In this document: piece by piece, positions 26,136 through 35,187 of the stretch
Numbering within the stretch: position 1 is the first letter of the stretch
How the letters are laid out: every line of letters starts with the position of its first letter
Source of the DNA: Martinezella rhizogenes
GTDB lineage: Bacteria > Pseudomonadota > Alphaproteobacteria > Rhizobiales > Rhizobiaceae
Direction of reading: 5' to 3'
NCBI GenBank assembly: GCA_013322215.1
Contig: JAAMEZ010000047.1
Location: 372,001-436,000 of the forward strand
Length of the DNA stretch: 64,000 nucleotides
The notes under the pieces: generated by a model
The model's input: the letters and a program-made list of their open reading frames with translations, nothing else
Told to the model about the DNA's origin: nothing
Database searches by the model: none
Translations under genes and position numbers: made by a program

Positions 26136-27869
26136 TCAGATTTGGTGAAGGCGAACCTCACACCCTCCATTGACGAGAAGTGTTTGGAGCCGCGCGGCCC
26201 GGCTCTTGGGGACGGCGATCGCGAGCAGTCGCTCCGCCCGCGAAGCTCCGACATAGATCTTACGGGCCTCTTCGTCGGCGCCCGTTGAAGTTTGGCCTTC
26301 GAGGAGGTCGATGATCGCACCAGCGGTCTTCGTCGTCATCACCACGCAGACCCCGGGAAACTCTTGCCCCTTTACGGAGTGGATCGTGCGGGCCGGCGAA
26401 GAATTTGTCGGGGCGCGTGCGAGCGCCGTCGTCAGGTCTGCGTGCCCTTTGAGGCGCTGGTTGATGGTGGAGTTTACGACGAGGCCGGCGACCAGGTGAC
26501 TGCGTGCTCTGGCCAGCCATTGATCAACGGTGTCGGCCTCCTCGAAACGGAGGCCATTGGCGAGCGCGATGATCTCTGGACGCCAACGGCCGTCCTCAAG
26601 CCCTTGGCTCAACAGGTAGCTATGATAACCCCCCAATGTACTGATGCGGCCCTGAACCAGCAGGACGATGCGGTGCAGGTTGACGAGTGCGTCACGACGA
26701 TTTCCGACGGCGAACGCGAAGTGATAGTTCATGGCCGCTTCCGCCAGAAGGAGCGTCATGTGGGCAGTCGGCTCGATCGTCGGCTGACCGATGGCTTTTG
26801 AAGCGCTGGCACGCGTAGACGCTAGAACCGGCGCAAGATGTAAGGGAATGCTCAGTCCCTCGACGAGGCCTCGGAAGGTTGCCCCGATGGCCGGAGAGAC
26901 CGCGGTTCCACCATACGACAGGATATGGACCGGCGTCGTATCGGCGCGATGCGGACCCAACGGCTTGTCCGGATCTGAGCGCGATGACGGCGGTCGAAGT
27001 GTCACGATCGCCGCGCAGATTGCGGGGCCGGATCTGAAGTTGCCACTCATCGGCAAGCGATCCTTTGCGTCAAACGTCGCGGCAAATCGTTGAAGTTCGT
27101 CGGTCACGCCGCCCCGGAATTCGTAGATCGACTGGTGGGGGTCGCAGATGACCTTCACTCTGATCCCCGATGACCGCAGCCAGGTGACAATCTCGAGGTC
27201 GGCAGGGTTACAATCCTGGGCTTCGTCGACAATGATCTCCCGAAATCGGGCGGCGAGTGCAGCCCCGAGGCGCGTGGCGAAGGCCGCGTCGGACAGCCTT
27301 TCACGGACACAGACGCGGACATCTTCGAAGTCGATTTGGCCCTGGCCTCGCGCGCGTCTGATTGTGGCAAGTGCGCTGGTCTCATGCGCCGCGATCTGGC
27401 GCTTGTCGACGTCAAAGCCCTCGTCCTTTGCGAGCGCGGGAATAACCTTGCCGGTAGCTCGGTCAAAGCATCGCAACCGGAGCGCTTGCGCGCCGTCGTA
27501 GGGCGGCCGTACCTCCCAATTGCTCTTGTCAGGGACTAGCCTCGGCAGCTGGTCGCAATCGGGAACGCCGAACGGCGCAATCAAAAACTGCCAAAGAAAT
27601 CGATCGAACGTTCCGATGAAACTGGGAAACAGTGGTGCCGGGAGCACGCCGAAGGCGCGGAGGCGTGCTTCCAGCTCATCGACGGCGGCGTTTGTGAACG
27701 ACAGGAACGCGACGCCGCGTCGGTCGCCAGGATTATTTAGCAACTTACGGGCGCGCTCCACCATCGTTCTGGTCTTACCCGCGCCAGGGCAGGCCGTTAC
27801 GAATGCCGCGCCGGCGTGATCGATAACGTTCTGCTGCTCTTGAGTTGGAGCATAGGAGGAGACGGTCAC
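26136..27869 (-). CDS. UvrD/PcrA-like SF1 helicase, GajB-like
   Basis: A 577-residue superfamily 1A helicase. Visible motifs: Walker A ACPGAGKT (26-33), FTNAAVDELE (Ia), IIVDEAQDCNP (II, ~212-222), VICDPHQSIYEFRGG (III), HSVKGQEFPGV (V) and YVGASRAERLL (VI). It overlaps the OLD-type gene by four bases on the same strand. That ATPase-nuclease plus UvrD-like pairing is the Gabija architecture, in which the GajA-GajB complex cuts phage DNA. Length is close to GajB (about 500) plus a larger insertion. Confidence 0.82.
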   Translation of the reverse strand: MTVSSYAPTQEQQNVIDHAGAAFVTACPGAGKTRTMVERARKLLNNPGDRRGVAFLSFTNAAVDELEARLRAFGVLPAPLFPSFIGTFDRFLWQFLIAPFGVPDCDQLPRLVPDKSNWEVRPPYDGAQALRLRCFDRATGKVIPALAKDEGFDVDKRQIAAHETSALATIRRARGQGQIDFEDVRVCVRERLSDAAFATRLGAALAARFREIIVDEAQDCNPADLEIVTWLRSSGIRVKVICDPHQSIYEFRGGVTDELQRFAATFDAKDRLPMSGNFRSGPAICAAIVTLRPPSSRSDPDKPLGPHRADTTPVHILSYGGTAVSPAIGATFRGLVEGLSIPLHLAPVLASTRASASKAIGQPTIEPTAHMTLLLAEAAMNYHFAFAVGNRRDALVNLHRIVLLVQGRISTLGGYHSYLLSQGLEDGRWRPEIIALANGLRFEEADTVDQWLARARSHLVAGLVVNSTINQRLKGHADLTTALARAPTNSSPARTIHSVKGQEFPGVCVVMTTKTAGAIIDLLEGQTSTGADEEARKIYVGASRAERLLAIAVPKSRAARLQTLLVNGGCEVRLHQI

Positions 27870-29875
27870 GGGACGACGACCTCTTCGATGGCCTTCGCGA
27901 TGTAGGCAGGGACTACGAATGCGTCGCCATCCTCGATCAGACGCGCTAGAATCTGAGCGAAATCGCCCTTGCGGGTCTTCTTGAAAATCTCGTGAATTTT
28001 CTTCGCGCGCTCGTCGCCGCTGAGCGCAACGGCGTTATCCCACTTCTTCTTCGATCTTGGGTGAAGCGTCAGGTAGGCCTTCCGAAGGATGGCGGAATTT
28101 CCTGCCTCAAGCAGCTCAGTCTCCAGCGAGTAAACGCTCGTGACCGCGGCGAGATGCTCGCTCGCACCGAGCGAACTCGCGAGGCTCATCAATGCAACCC
28201 TGCGCATCTCGCCGGGAATAGGTGGCTCCCCGGCGTCGGCCACACCATCACCGTCAGACACCACAGGCGCATCTTGCCCCGAAGCGGGGTCAGCGGAGAC
28301 CTCTTCCGCGGTGTCGCTGGGCAGCTCCTCGTCATCGCCATCGTCATCATCGCTGTCGCCCGTCCCTTTGTCTCCATCCGTCAGGATAACGACGCGGTCC
28401 GCGATGCGAGCTCCGTTGACCGTCGTCAGCAGCAGCGTCGCGTATGGGCTGAAATCGACGCCATCTATGGGGACAAACACCGTTGATCTGAACAGACGAA
28501 GTTGGTCGGGATGGTCCTTCAGCGTGTGATGCTTTGCGATGGCTGGAAGGAGGAGGGCTTCTGCAATTCCCTCGACGAGCAAGACTCTTCCGCCGAATAG
28601 CAGGGCCGCCTTGGTGACATCGAGGTAGCGATCGACCTTGCGACGGTCCAGCGCATCAAGTGGCATGAGCGACAAGGGAATGCAGCGGGTGGACCTGCGA
28701 AGTGCCGCTGCTGTCATGGCGGCGGTGAGCGCATCGGTGCCCGCCACGTCCGTTTCAGCGTGGTCGGCGCCCAGCCCACTTCCGATGACCGCCGCGTCTG
28801 CGACGGTCGGCTCAATGGTCGGTTCGCCAGCCGGCGCTTGCTCTGCACTCGCCAGAACGGACTTGAACACGACCAGCCGGTCGCTGTTAACCCATGCAGA
28901 AAGGTTCGGCGAATGCGTGGCGACGACCACCTGGAGCTCGCCAGATGGAGCGTGGTCGGCGGGCGCGTCTTTGCGCGATTGCTCGGCCTGGTCTCGCAAG
29001 AAGGCGAGGACGGCCGCCTGAAGCTGGGGATGGAGATGCGCTTCCGGCTCCTCGACGAGGAACAGCGTAAGGTCGGCTGATCGGACCTTCTCAAGCTCTA
29101 CGGCGATGATCGCCATGAACAGGAGATTTGCGTATCCGTGCCCAGAATACCGAAGGTCTTCGGGGTCGACGCCGTGGTCGGCGAGCTTGAAACGCAGATC
29201 CCGGGCGATATCCACCAAAGCCTCGTCTGTAGCAAACCCGAGCGAAGCGGTTTGTCGGCGAACCCCCGACGTCAGGGCTGACAAACCCTTCTCGACTGCA
29301 CCGTCTACCTTGACGAGGACATCATGCGAGTGAGTCCGCGAGAGTTCTTTCGCGAGCTGTGCCGGCGTCGTCCCCTCGAGGAAGTGATTTAGGAGCGCCA
29401 TAATCCGCGTGGGATTGCCAGACGCCAGAGAGCGTTTCGCGTCGCGGAGCGGCGGCAAGTAAACATGCCGAACCATCTCATGGCAGCCGGGTTCGGCCGA
29501 GTTTCCTTCCTTGCCGGCCCAGAGCACCGGCTTGATGCCCGATCGAGCGCCGTCGAAGCGCAGGCCGAAACGTGCCTGGCTTAGTGACGCATCCGTGGCG
29601 GCGGAAATGAAGCGGCCTTGCTGCCCCGTTGAAAGCTCTTCGAAGCACCCTTCCAACTCGAAATAGCTGGTCGCGCTCTGAAAGCGAACGTCTGTGGACT
29701 CGCAATAAATTTCCCGTCGTCCGCCGAGAGGCGTCGTGAGCAGGCGAACTGCATCGATCGCGTTGCTTTTGCCACCGTTGTTTTCGCCCACGAAAACGGT
29801 CAAATCTTTCTGAAGCTCGATCTCACCTTGATCGAACGAGCGAAAGCTGTTGAGCTTTATATTCTTGAGATACAT
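27866..29875 (-). CDS. OLD family ATP-dependent endonuclease, GajA-like
   Basis: A 669-residue class 2 OLD protein: Walker A GENNGGKS (30-37), ABC signature region YSGHGYANLL, Walker B LFLVEEPEAHLHPQ, then a Toprim domain with Glu435 (LLVEGIAEALLLP) and Asp500-x-Asp502 (ILTDGDKG). ATG 29875 is preceded by a G-run; a longer start adds 11 residues. Just after the DxD motif is an Asp/Glu-rich insertion of about 45 residues (507-550) that ordinary GajA lacks. Together with the helicase it forms a Gabija-like module. Confidence 0.82.
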   Translation of the reverse strand: MYLKNIKLNSFRSFDQGEIELQKDLTVFVGENNGGKSNAIDAVRLLTTPLGGRREIYCESTDVRFQSATSYFELEGCFEELSTGQQGRFISAATDASLSQARFGLRFDGARSGIKPVLWAGKEGNSAEPGCHEMVRHVYLPPLRDAKRSLASGNPTRIMALLNHFLEGTTPAQLAKELSRTHSHDVLVKVDGAVEKGLSALTSGVRRQTASLGFATDEALVDIARDLRFKLADHGVDPEDLRYSGHGYANLLFMAIIAVELEKVRSADLTLFLVEEPEAHLHPQLQAAVLAFLRDQAEQSRKDAPADHAPSGELQVVVATHSPNLSAWVNSDRLVVFKSVLASAEQAPAGEPTIEPTVADAAVIGSGLGADHAETDVAGTDALTAAMTAAALRRSTRCIPLSLMPLDALDRRKVDRYLDVTKAALLFGGRVLLVEGIAEALLLPAIAKHHTLKDHPDQLRLFRSTVFVPIDGVDFSPYATLLLTTVNGARIADRVVILTDGDKGTGDSDDDDGDDEELPSDTAEEVSADPASGQDAPVVSDGDGVADAGEPPIPGEMRRVALMSLASSLGASEHLAAVTSVYSLETELLEAGNSAILRKAYLTLHPRSKKKWDNAVALSGDERAKKIHEIFKKTRKGDFAQILARLIEDGDAFVVPAYIAKAIEEVVVP

Positions 29876-30426
29876 TGCACCCCCCGTAGACTCATGAAGC
29901 ATAAGCAACGTGAGGTGTTCTCGATAGGGGGCCGGTTGCCCTATGGTCGCATTGTCCCAGTGTTAAAAGGCGAAGCAACGCCGGCAGCGTGTGACGACGG
30001 CCTTGGAGGTGTCGTGTGCGGTGGCGTCGGTCGTCGCGCCGAGAGGCACGCCTTGCGATCGCAATTGACGCGATCAGCGTGACGGTGGTTTTTCGAAGAC
30101 GCTACGCTCCTGTCGTCGTGGGTAAATTGGCGGCGCCATTTGGAGCCGTTTCCGATAGATCTCGAAACCACGAATTCGGCAAATGGTCTAAAAAAGCTAA
30201 TGATTACAAGAGCCGGAGTTTTTGACGGTGTGGCAGACGGTATGAGACATCGAGAAAAATATTTTACGCAGGGAAATCAATATGTTATGATCCCAGGAAA
30301 CAATCGAGTGGGAATAAGAAGAAGGGCGATCGCCCTTCTTGGGTAGCTTTCTTGGGAACGAAGGCCTGATCGCCAATTCCGCAAATCAGGCCTCCGGGCA
30401 ATAATCATGAGGGCGCAATTGCGCCC
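29876..30426. other. gene-free junction between the defence island and core-like DNA
   Basis: No gene is supported in these 551 bases. From about 30,200 the composition is more AT-rich than on either side. It holds a long perfect palindrome (30319-30340), a second hairpin (AGGCCTGAT at 30362-30370 with ATCAGGCCT at 30385-30393) and the terminator of the next gene. No tRNA end or integrase site was found. Confidence 0.5.
30319..30340. repeat. perfect 22-bp palindrome
   Basis: Reads AAGAAGGGCGA and its exact complement without a break. It could be a bidirectional terminator (GAAGGGC arms with a flanking T-pair) or a protein-binding site. It sits where accessory content ends. Confidence 0.55.
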
Positions 30427-30427
30427 T
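30410..30427 (-). terminator. hairpin at the 3' end of the secreted-protein gene
   Basis: Perfect palindrome AGGGCGCAA/TTGCGCCCT starting at the stop codon of the gene at 30427. Weak T-content downstream on the minus strand; probable terminator or mRNA 3' stabiliser. Confidence 0.45.
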
Positions 30428-30867
30428 TACTTCACCGTGATGCTCAAGCCGCTGATGTCGGCATTGACCTGCAGGCCAACCTGCCTGCCCGTGAGTTCGA
30501 GCTGGGCGCCCTTGTCATTGGTCATGACGATCATCTGAGCGCCTTTGCCGATTGCGCCGCCGCCGCCGGCGGCACCATAGACCCCGCTCACATCCCGGGC
30601 GCGGCGAATATGGCGCACCGTACCCTGGAAATAGGTCTTGGAAGCCCCGAAGGCGAGACCGCCGGAGATGCCGCCGATCGAGACCGGATAGCGTTTGCCA
30701 TGGAAGGTCAGCGTGCCCTCGCCGCCGGAGCCGCCGACGAAGAAAGCCGCCTTGTAGACGGAGAAACGGATCGTGCCGCTATCGGCATGCGCAGCGCTGG
30801 CGAAGCCAATTCCTGCGGCAGCGATGGCGGCAACCGCGACTGAACGAAATCCAGACGAAATCTTCAT
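30427..30867 (-). CDS. secreted glycine-rich protein of unknown function
   Basis: A 146-residue protein with a signal peptide (residues 1-28; MKISSGFRSVAVAAIAAAGIGF, cleavage after AHA). The mature part is Gly/Val-rich with alternating strands (FFVGGSGGEGTLTF, VSIGGISGGLAFG, ISGLSITVK), predicted beta-rich and periplasmic. Similar small exported proteins are common in proteobacteria but have no assigned role. The next 317 bases toward 31,184 hold no gene or recognisable signal except its promoter region. Confidence 0.65.
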   Translation of the reverse strand: MKISSGFRSVAVAAIAAAGIGFASAAHADSGTIRFSVYKAAFFVGGSGGEGTLTFHGKRYPVSIGGISGGLAFGASKTYFQGTVRHIRRARDVSGVYGAAGGGGAIGKGAQMIVMTNDKGAQLELTGRQVGLQVNADISGLSITVK

Positions 30868-31184
30868 GATGAGCTGTTCCTCAAAATGCGCCGCTTCCCC
30901 AGCCGGCCGGGCACGACGTCAGCGTCGTATCAAAGTTAGAGATAAACGATCTCGCACGACCTTTAGTTCCAAAGCACGTTAATAACAACGCGTTAGGACG
31001 CATGCAAATAATCGGATGGGAACGAGGGGCAGACGCTTCGCGATGAGTTTCGCTGATCGATGTCTGACTATGAAGAAACGGAATCACTCCCTCTAGTCTA
31101 CATATGTGGCACACAAGGGGCTTGCTTCAAGACCCAGCTCCTCTCGTATAACCGCCGGCGCAAACCAGAAGCGGGAGCGCGGAC

Positions 31185-32696
31185 ATGGATGTACCTGTTA
31201 CGAAACATGCGGTGGTTATTGCCGGCGGAGGTCCGACGGGCCTCATGCTGGCGGGCGAATTGGCCTTGGCGGGTGTAGACGTGGCCATAATCGAGCGACG
31301 TGCCGATCAGGAGCTCGTCGGCTGGCGTGCCGGCGGTCTGCATGCACGCACCATCGAGATTCTCGATCAGCGCGGCATTGCCGATCGGTTCCTCTCGCAG
31401 GGGCAGATAGCCCAGGTCGCCAGCTTTGCCTCGGTACGCCTCGATATCAGCGACTTTCCCACCCGGCACAATTACGGCCTGGGGCTACGCCAGAAACACA
31501 TAGAACGCATCCTGGCCGGCTGGGATGGCGAACTCAACGTGCCGATCCACTACGGCCTTGGCGTCAGCGGTTTCATACAGGATGACGATGGAGTCGATGT
31601 TCAGCTTTCCAATGGAACAACGCTGCGAGCGAACTATCTCGTCGGATGCGACGGAGGACGCAGCCTGATCCGCAAGGCCGCGGGCATCGACTTCCCAGGA
31701 TGGGATGCGACCGTCAGCAATCTGATCGCCGAGATGGACATGGCCGAGGAGCCGGAGTTGGGCATTCGTCATGACACACTCGGCATGCATTCCCTCGGCA
31801 GGTTCGAATATGAAATCCGCGACGGCAAGATCATCTACCCGGATGAGGGGCCGGTCGGGGTGATGGTGACCGAGCGGCAGTTGAAAACCTCGAGCGAGCC
31901 GACGTTCAGCGATCTCCGCGACGCTCTTGTCGCCGTGTACGGCACCGACTACGGCGCCCATAGCCCCAGCTGGATTTCCAGATTTACTGATGCGGCGCGA
32001 CAGGCAGCATCCTATCGCAAGGGTCGCGTGCTGCTTGCCGGCGACGCCGCGCATATCCATCCCCCGGATGGCGGACAGGGCCTCAATATCGGCGTACAGG
32101 ATGCCGTGAACCTTGGATGGAAACTGGCCCAGGTGGTCAAGGGCATGTCGCCGGAAAGCCTGCTCGATACATACTGCACCGAACGCCATCCGATCGCCGC
32201 CCGCGTGCTGCGCAACACCCTGGCTTCCGTCGCGCTTCGCCGGCCCGACGAACGCACGAAGATCCTGCGTGACACGGTAGTCGAATTCCTCGGCATGGAC
32301 GAGCCGTGCAGACGATATGCTGCCATGATGTCCGGCCTGGACATTCATTACGACCTTGGCGAAGGGCATCCGCTGCTTGGGCGCCGTATGCCCGATCTGG
32401 ATATCGCCACCGCCGATGGACCGCTGCGGGTTTTTTCACTGCTGCCCAATGCCCGGCCCTTGCTACTCAATCTCGGCAAACCCGACAGCTTCGATATCGC
32501 GCCGTGGGCAGATCGGGTGCAACTGATCGACGCCCAATATGCCGGACCATGGGAGCTTCCGGTGATCGGCACCATTGACGCACCCACTGCAGTCCTAATT
32601 CGGCCAGACGGATATGTGGCCTGGGTTGGAGAGCCAACCCTGCTGGGGCTCCCAGAGGCGCTAACCACGTGGTTCGGGCCGCCCACGGTTGCGTGA
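31185..32696 (+). CDS. FAD-dependent aromatic-type monooxygenase
   Basis: A 503-residue class A flavoprotein monooxygenase: N-terminal dinucleotide fold VVIAGGGPTGLMLAGELALAG (residues 10-30), an Arg-containing GWRAGGLHARTIE loop, DG motif LVGCDGGRSLIRK and the second FAD motif GRVLLAGDAAHIHPPDGGQGLN. The C-terminal ~130 residues form the thioredoxin-like domain of RdmE/PgaE-type and Rox-type hydroxylases. Likely hydroxylates an aromatic or polyketide-like compound with NAD(P)H. It stands alone, with no adjacent regulator. Confidence 0.83.
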   Translation: MDVPVTKHAVVIAGGGPTGLMLAGELALAGVDVAIIERRADQELVGWRAGGLHARTIEILDQRGIADRFLSQGQIAQVASFASVRLDISDFPTRHNYGLGLRQKHIERILAGWDGELNVPIHYGLGVSGFIQDDDGVDVQLSNGTTLRANYLVGCDGGRSLIRKAAGIDFPGWDATVSNLIAEMDMAEEPELGIRHDTLGMHSLGRFEYEIRDGKIIYPDEGPVGVMVTERQLKTSSEPTFSDLRDALVAVYGTDYGAHSPSWISRFTDAARQAASYRKGRVLLAGDAAHIHPPDGGQGLNIGVQDAVNLGWKLAQVVKGMSPESLLDTYCTERHPIAARVLRNTLASVALRRPDERTKILRDTVVEFLGMDEPCRRYAAMMSGLDIHYDLGEGHPLLGRRMPDLDIATADGPLRVFSLLPNARPLLLNLGKPDSFDIAPWADRVQLIDAQYAGPWELPVIGTIDAPTAVLIRPDGYVAWVGEPTLLGLPEALTTWFGPPTVA

Positions 32697-32826
32697 TGCG
32701 CCCAGGCCGGCATCATTCGGACAGCCAACGACAGATCAAGCCTGGTCAGCCCGTGGCGGTTCGGCCGTTTATCGGCTAGCGTGACGAAAGCGCCGCGCTA
32801 GCCGCCGCTCCCGCAGGAAATCAGAT

Positions 32827-33408
32827 ATGCAGGATGATGCGCCAACGAAGATCATGAATGAGCCGATCGAGATCACGGAGCAGGCGAGCGGGCTCGCCGA
32901 GATTCTGGCCCCTCATCTCTCCGTGGTCTTCTGCGGATTGAACCCCGCGCTTACCGCGCATCGCGACGGGCATAATTTTTCCAACCGCAGCAACCGCTTC
33001 TGGCGAGTGTTGCACCTTGCCGGCTTCACCCCTCGCCTGCTGCGGGCGGAGGAGGAACGGGAGATGCTGCAATACGGCCTCGGTCTGACGTCAGCTGTCT
33101 CCCGCCCGACGAAAAGTGCCAGCGAGCTGAAGAAGAGCGATTACATTGCCGCTGCACCTGTGCTCGAAGAGAAGATCAGGAGGCTTGCGCCGGCAAATCT
33201 GGCATTTCTCGGCAAAGCTGCCTATGCCGCCATCAGCCTGCGGACCGATGTCGAATGGGGCAGGCAGCCGGAGGCGTTTGCCGGCACCTCGATCTGGGTC
33301 CTGCCCAATCCAAGCGGCCTCAACCGGGCTTTCGATCTGGCGAAACTGACGGAACATTATCGCGAGGTGAGGCTGGCGGTTGAACGCGAAAGAGATCTCA
33401 TCCAATAG
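32827..33408 (+). CDS. mug: G/U mismatch-specific uracil-DNA glycosylase (Mug/TDG)
   Basis: A 193-residue protein of uracil-DNA glycosylase family 2. Motif 1 CGLNPALTAH (residues ~38-47) and motif 2 LPNPSGLNRAF (~158-168) match Mug/TDG, including the Asn in GLNP. It removes U or T mispaired with G and starts base-excision repair. AGGAAATC precedes the ATG at 32827; an in-frame ATG ten residues in is possible. Nearby ogt gives another small DNA-repair gene, but they are not in one operon. Confidence 0.85.
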   Translation: MQDDAPTKIMNEPIEITEQASGLAEILAPHLSVVFCGLNPALTAHRDGHNFSNRSNRFWRVLHLAGFTPRLLRAEEEREMLQYGLGLTSAVSRPTKSASELKKSDYIAAAPVLEEKIRRLAPANLAFLGKAAYAAISLRTDVEWGRQPEAFAGTSIWVLPNPSGLNRAFDLAKLTEHYREVRLAVERERDLIQ

Positions 33409-33459
33409 CCGACGCTTCCCGGTCGGCCGGCGATCATTCAAGCCGGACTGTTGGCGCGA

Positions 33460-34416
33460 TCAGTTATCCTTTTGCGGATCGAGCACGCCGATCGTGTGCA
33501 GCCACTGTTCCGCCAGCACCGGCCAGTGACTGATGGGAAACTTTGTGGGACGAAGGCCGAAGGCGTGGCTGCCTTGCGCGTATAGATGCATTTCCGTGGG
33601 GACGCCGGCTTTCTGCAATGCGATATAGTAGACGAGCGATTGCTCCACACCATCGACATGGTCGTCTTCAGCCTGCAACAGGAAGGTTGGCGGGGTGTCG
33701 GCGCTGACGTGGATGTCCGGGCGCAGGCTCATGTCTGCCTCGTTTCGGGTGGCTTTGTCCTCATCCTCATGCACCCATAGATGGCCGGGATAGAGGGCCA
33801 TGGCGAAGTCCGGCCGGCAGCTCAACTTGTCGGCATCGTCGACCGGCGCATATGTTCGCTGCGAGAAATGCGTGCTGAGCGCGGCAACGAGATGTCCACC
33901 GGCGGAAAAGCCGATGACGCCGATCTTGTGGGGATCGACATGCCACTGCGCGGCGTGCTGGCGCACCAGCCCCAGCGTACGCTGGGCGTCCTGCAGAGCC
34001 GTTTGCACCTTCGGATAGTGGCGCTGTCCTTTTTCCCATGTGGGGCCTGAATTAGGCACCCGGTATTTGAGCAGAACGCAGGTGACGCCGCGCGAGGTCA
34101 GCCAGTCGCAGATTTCCGTGCCCTCCAGGTCCATCGCCAGAACCTTGTACCCTCCACCCGGGAACACCACCACGGCCGCGCCCGTGTTGCGCCCCGCGGG
34201 GGCATAGACGGTCATCGTCGGCTGGGTGACATCCGTGACCGTCGCCGAGCCGGCAAGAACAGATTCGGGCTTCGCATTGGGCAGCGCGTCCGGCACCGCG
34301 CCGGGCCAGATCGGCACCTGGACATGACCGGGTGGCGGTTGCCAGGTAGCTGACTGTGCTGGCGAATATGCACCAACGAGCGTGAGGAGAGAAATTACGA
34401 CGATCGATTTCTGCAT
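33460..34416 (-). CDS. exported alpha/beta hydrolase, acetyl-esterase type
   Basis: A 318-residue hydrolase with a signal peptide (MQKSIVVISLLTLVGAYSPAQSA). It carries the HGGG-like oxyanion segment FPGGGYKVLA, nucleophile Ser in GFSAGGHL, Asp in QAEDDHVD and His in GSHAFGL, as in BD-FAE/acetyl xylan esterase-like proteins. ATG 34416 is chosen so that the signal peptide is N-terminal; an upstream start adds 18 polar residues. Probably de-esterifies a plant polysaccharide or small ester in the periplasm. Confidence 0.8.
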   Translation of the reverse strand: MQKSIVVISLLTLVGAYSPAQSATWQPPPGHVQVPIWPGAVPDALPNAKPESVLAGSATVTDVTQPTMTVYAPAGRNTGAAVVVFPGGGYKVLAMDLEGTEICDWLTSRGVTCVLLKYRVPNSGPTWEKGQRHYPKVQTALQDAQRTLGLVRQHAAQWHVDPHKIGVIGFSAGGHLVAALSTHFSQRTYAPVDDADKLSCRPDFAMALYPGHLWVHEDEDKATRNEADMSLRPDIHVSADTPPTFLLQAEDDHVDGVEQSLVYYIALQKAGVPTEMHLYAQGSHAFGLRPTKFPISHWPVLAEQWLHTIGVLDPQKDN

Positions 34417-34567
34417 GGCACGACATGCCTCGCTGGAGAGCACCAATTCGTATTGATGAACAAAATCCACTCACCCTCGATGATGATCGATTGTAGCTTT
34501 ATCATGGCCTCAATCAGGCGCACTACGCCGATCAATCGGGAAAGCCGATGCGGCAAGGATTGCATGC

Positions 34568-35116
34568 TCAGCCACGACCCAACTCGCCGAAAGCCTGTTC
34601 AAGCATCGGCTGCCACTCGGCAAATTCCGTCGGCGGGTGCACCTCGCCGGCATTCGCTTCGATGCGGGTACGCGACAGGGTGAAGCCGGGCATGGTTTCG
34701 GTGGGCTTCATCTTCAATCCAGTCAGCACCTGATGAAGCTGGGCGGCGCATTTATTGCCACCATGACCGCCATAGGAGACGATCATCGCCGGCTTGCCTG
34801 CCCACTCCCGATAGAGATGATCGAGCGCGTTCTTCAATACGGCCGGATAGCCCCAATTATACTGCGGGCTGACGAAGACGAAGGCATCGCCGCTCATGAT
34901 CTTTTCGCTCCAGGCCTTGGTGAGATCGGTGCGATAATCACCCGTGGCCGGGATGCTGGGTTCGCCGTCCATCGGCAGGGGCCAGTCACGCAAATCGACG
35001 ATCTCGAATTCGGCCGACAGGAGCTCGCGCCCGACCGAGGTCACCCATTCGGCGACAGCGGGGCATATGCGGTTCGGCCGGACACTGCCGACGATGACGA
35101 GTATTCTGGATGCCAT
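34568..35116 (-). CDS. NADPH-dependent FMN reductase family protein
   Basis: A 182-residue flavodoxin-fold protein: the phosphate-binding loop GSVRPNRICPAVAEW near the N-terminus and SPQYNWGYPAVLKNALDHLY contacting FMN, as in ArsH/ChrR/azobenzene-reductase relatives. Likely a soluble quinone or azo/nitro reductase. GGAG six bases before ATG 35116 sets the start. Two copies of a 13-base repeat lie upstream, suggesting control by a HxlR- or MarR-type regulator not seen nearby. Confidence 0.82.
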   Translation of the reverse strand: MASRILVIVGSVRPNRICPAVAEWVTSVGRELLSAEFEIVDLRDWPLPMDGEPSIPATGDYRTDLTKAWSEKIMSGDAFVFVSPQYNWGYPAVLKNALDHLYREWAGKPAMIVSYGGHGGNKCAAQLHQVLTGLKMKPTETMPGFTLSRTRIEANAGEVHPPTEFAEWQPMLEQAFGELGRG

Positions 35117-35133
35117 GGTGTTGCTCCATATAT

Positions 35134-35187
35134 GTGCATAATACACTTAATTGAAGCCGACCGGTCTTGTAAAGGTGCAAAATACAC
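35134..35187. promoter_or_regulatory. pair of direct 13-base repeats upstream of the FMN reductase
   Basis: GTGCATAATACAC at 35134-35146 and GTGCAAAATACAC at 35175-35187, one mismatch, 41 bases apart (about four helical turns, same face). Each is an imperfect GTG..CAC dyad. Position between the gene start and its expected promoter suggests repressor binding sites. Confidence 0.5.
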
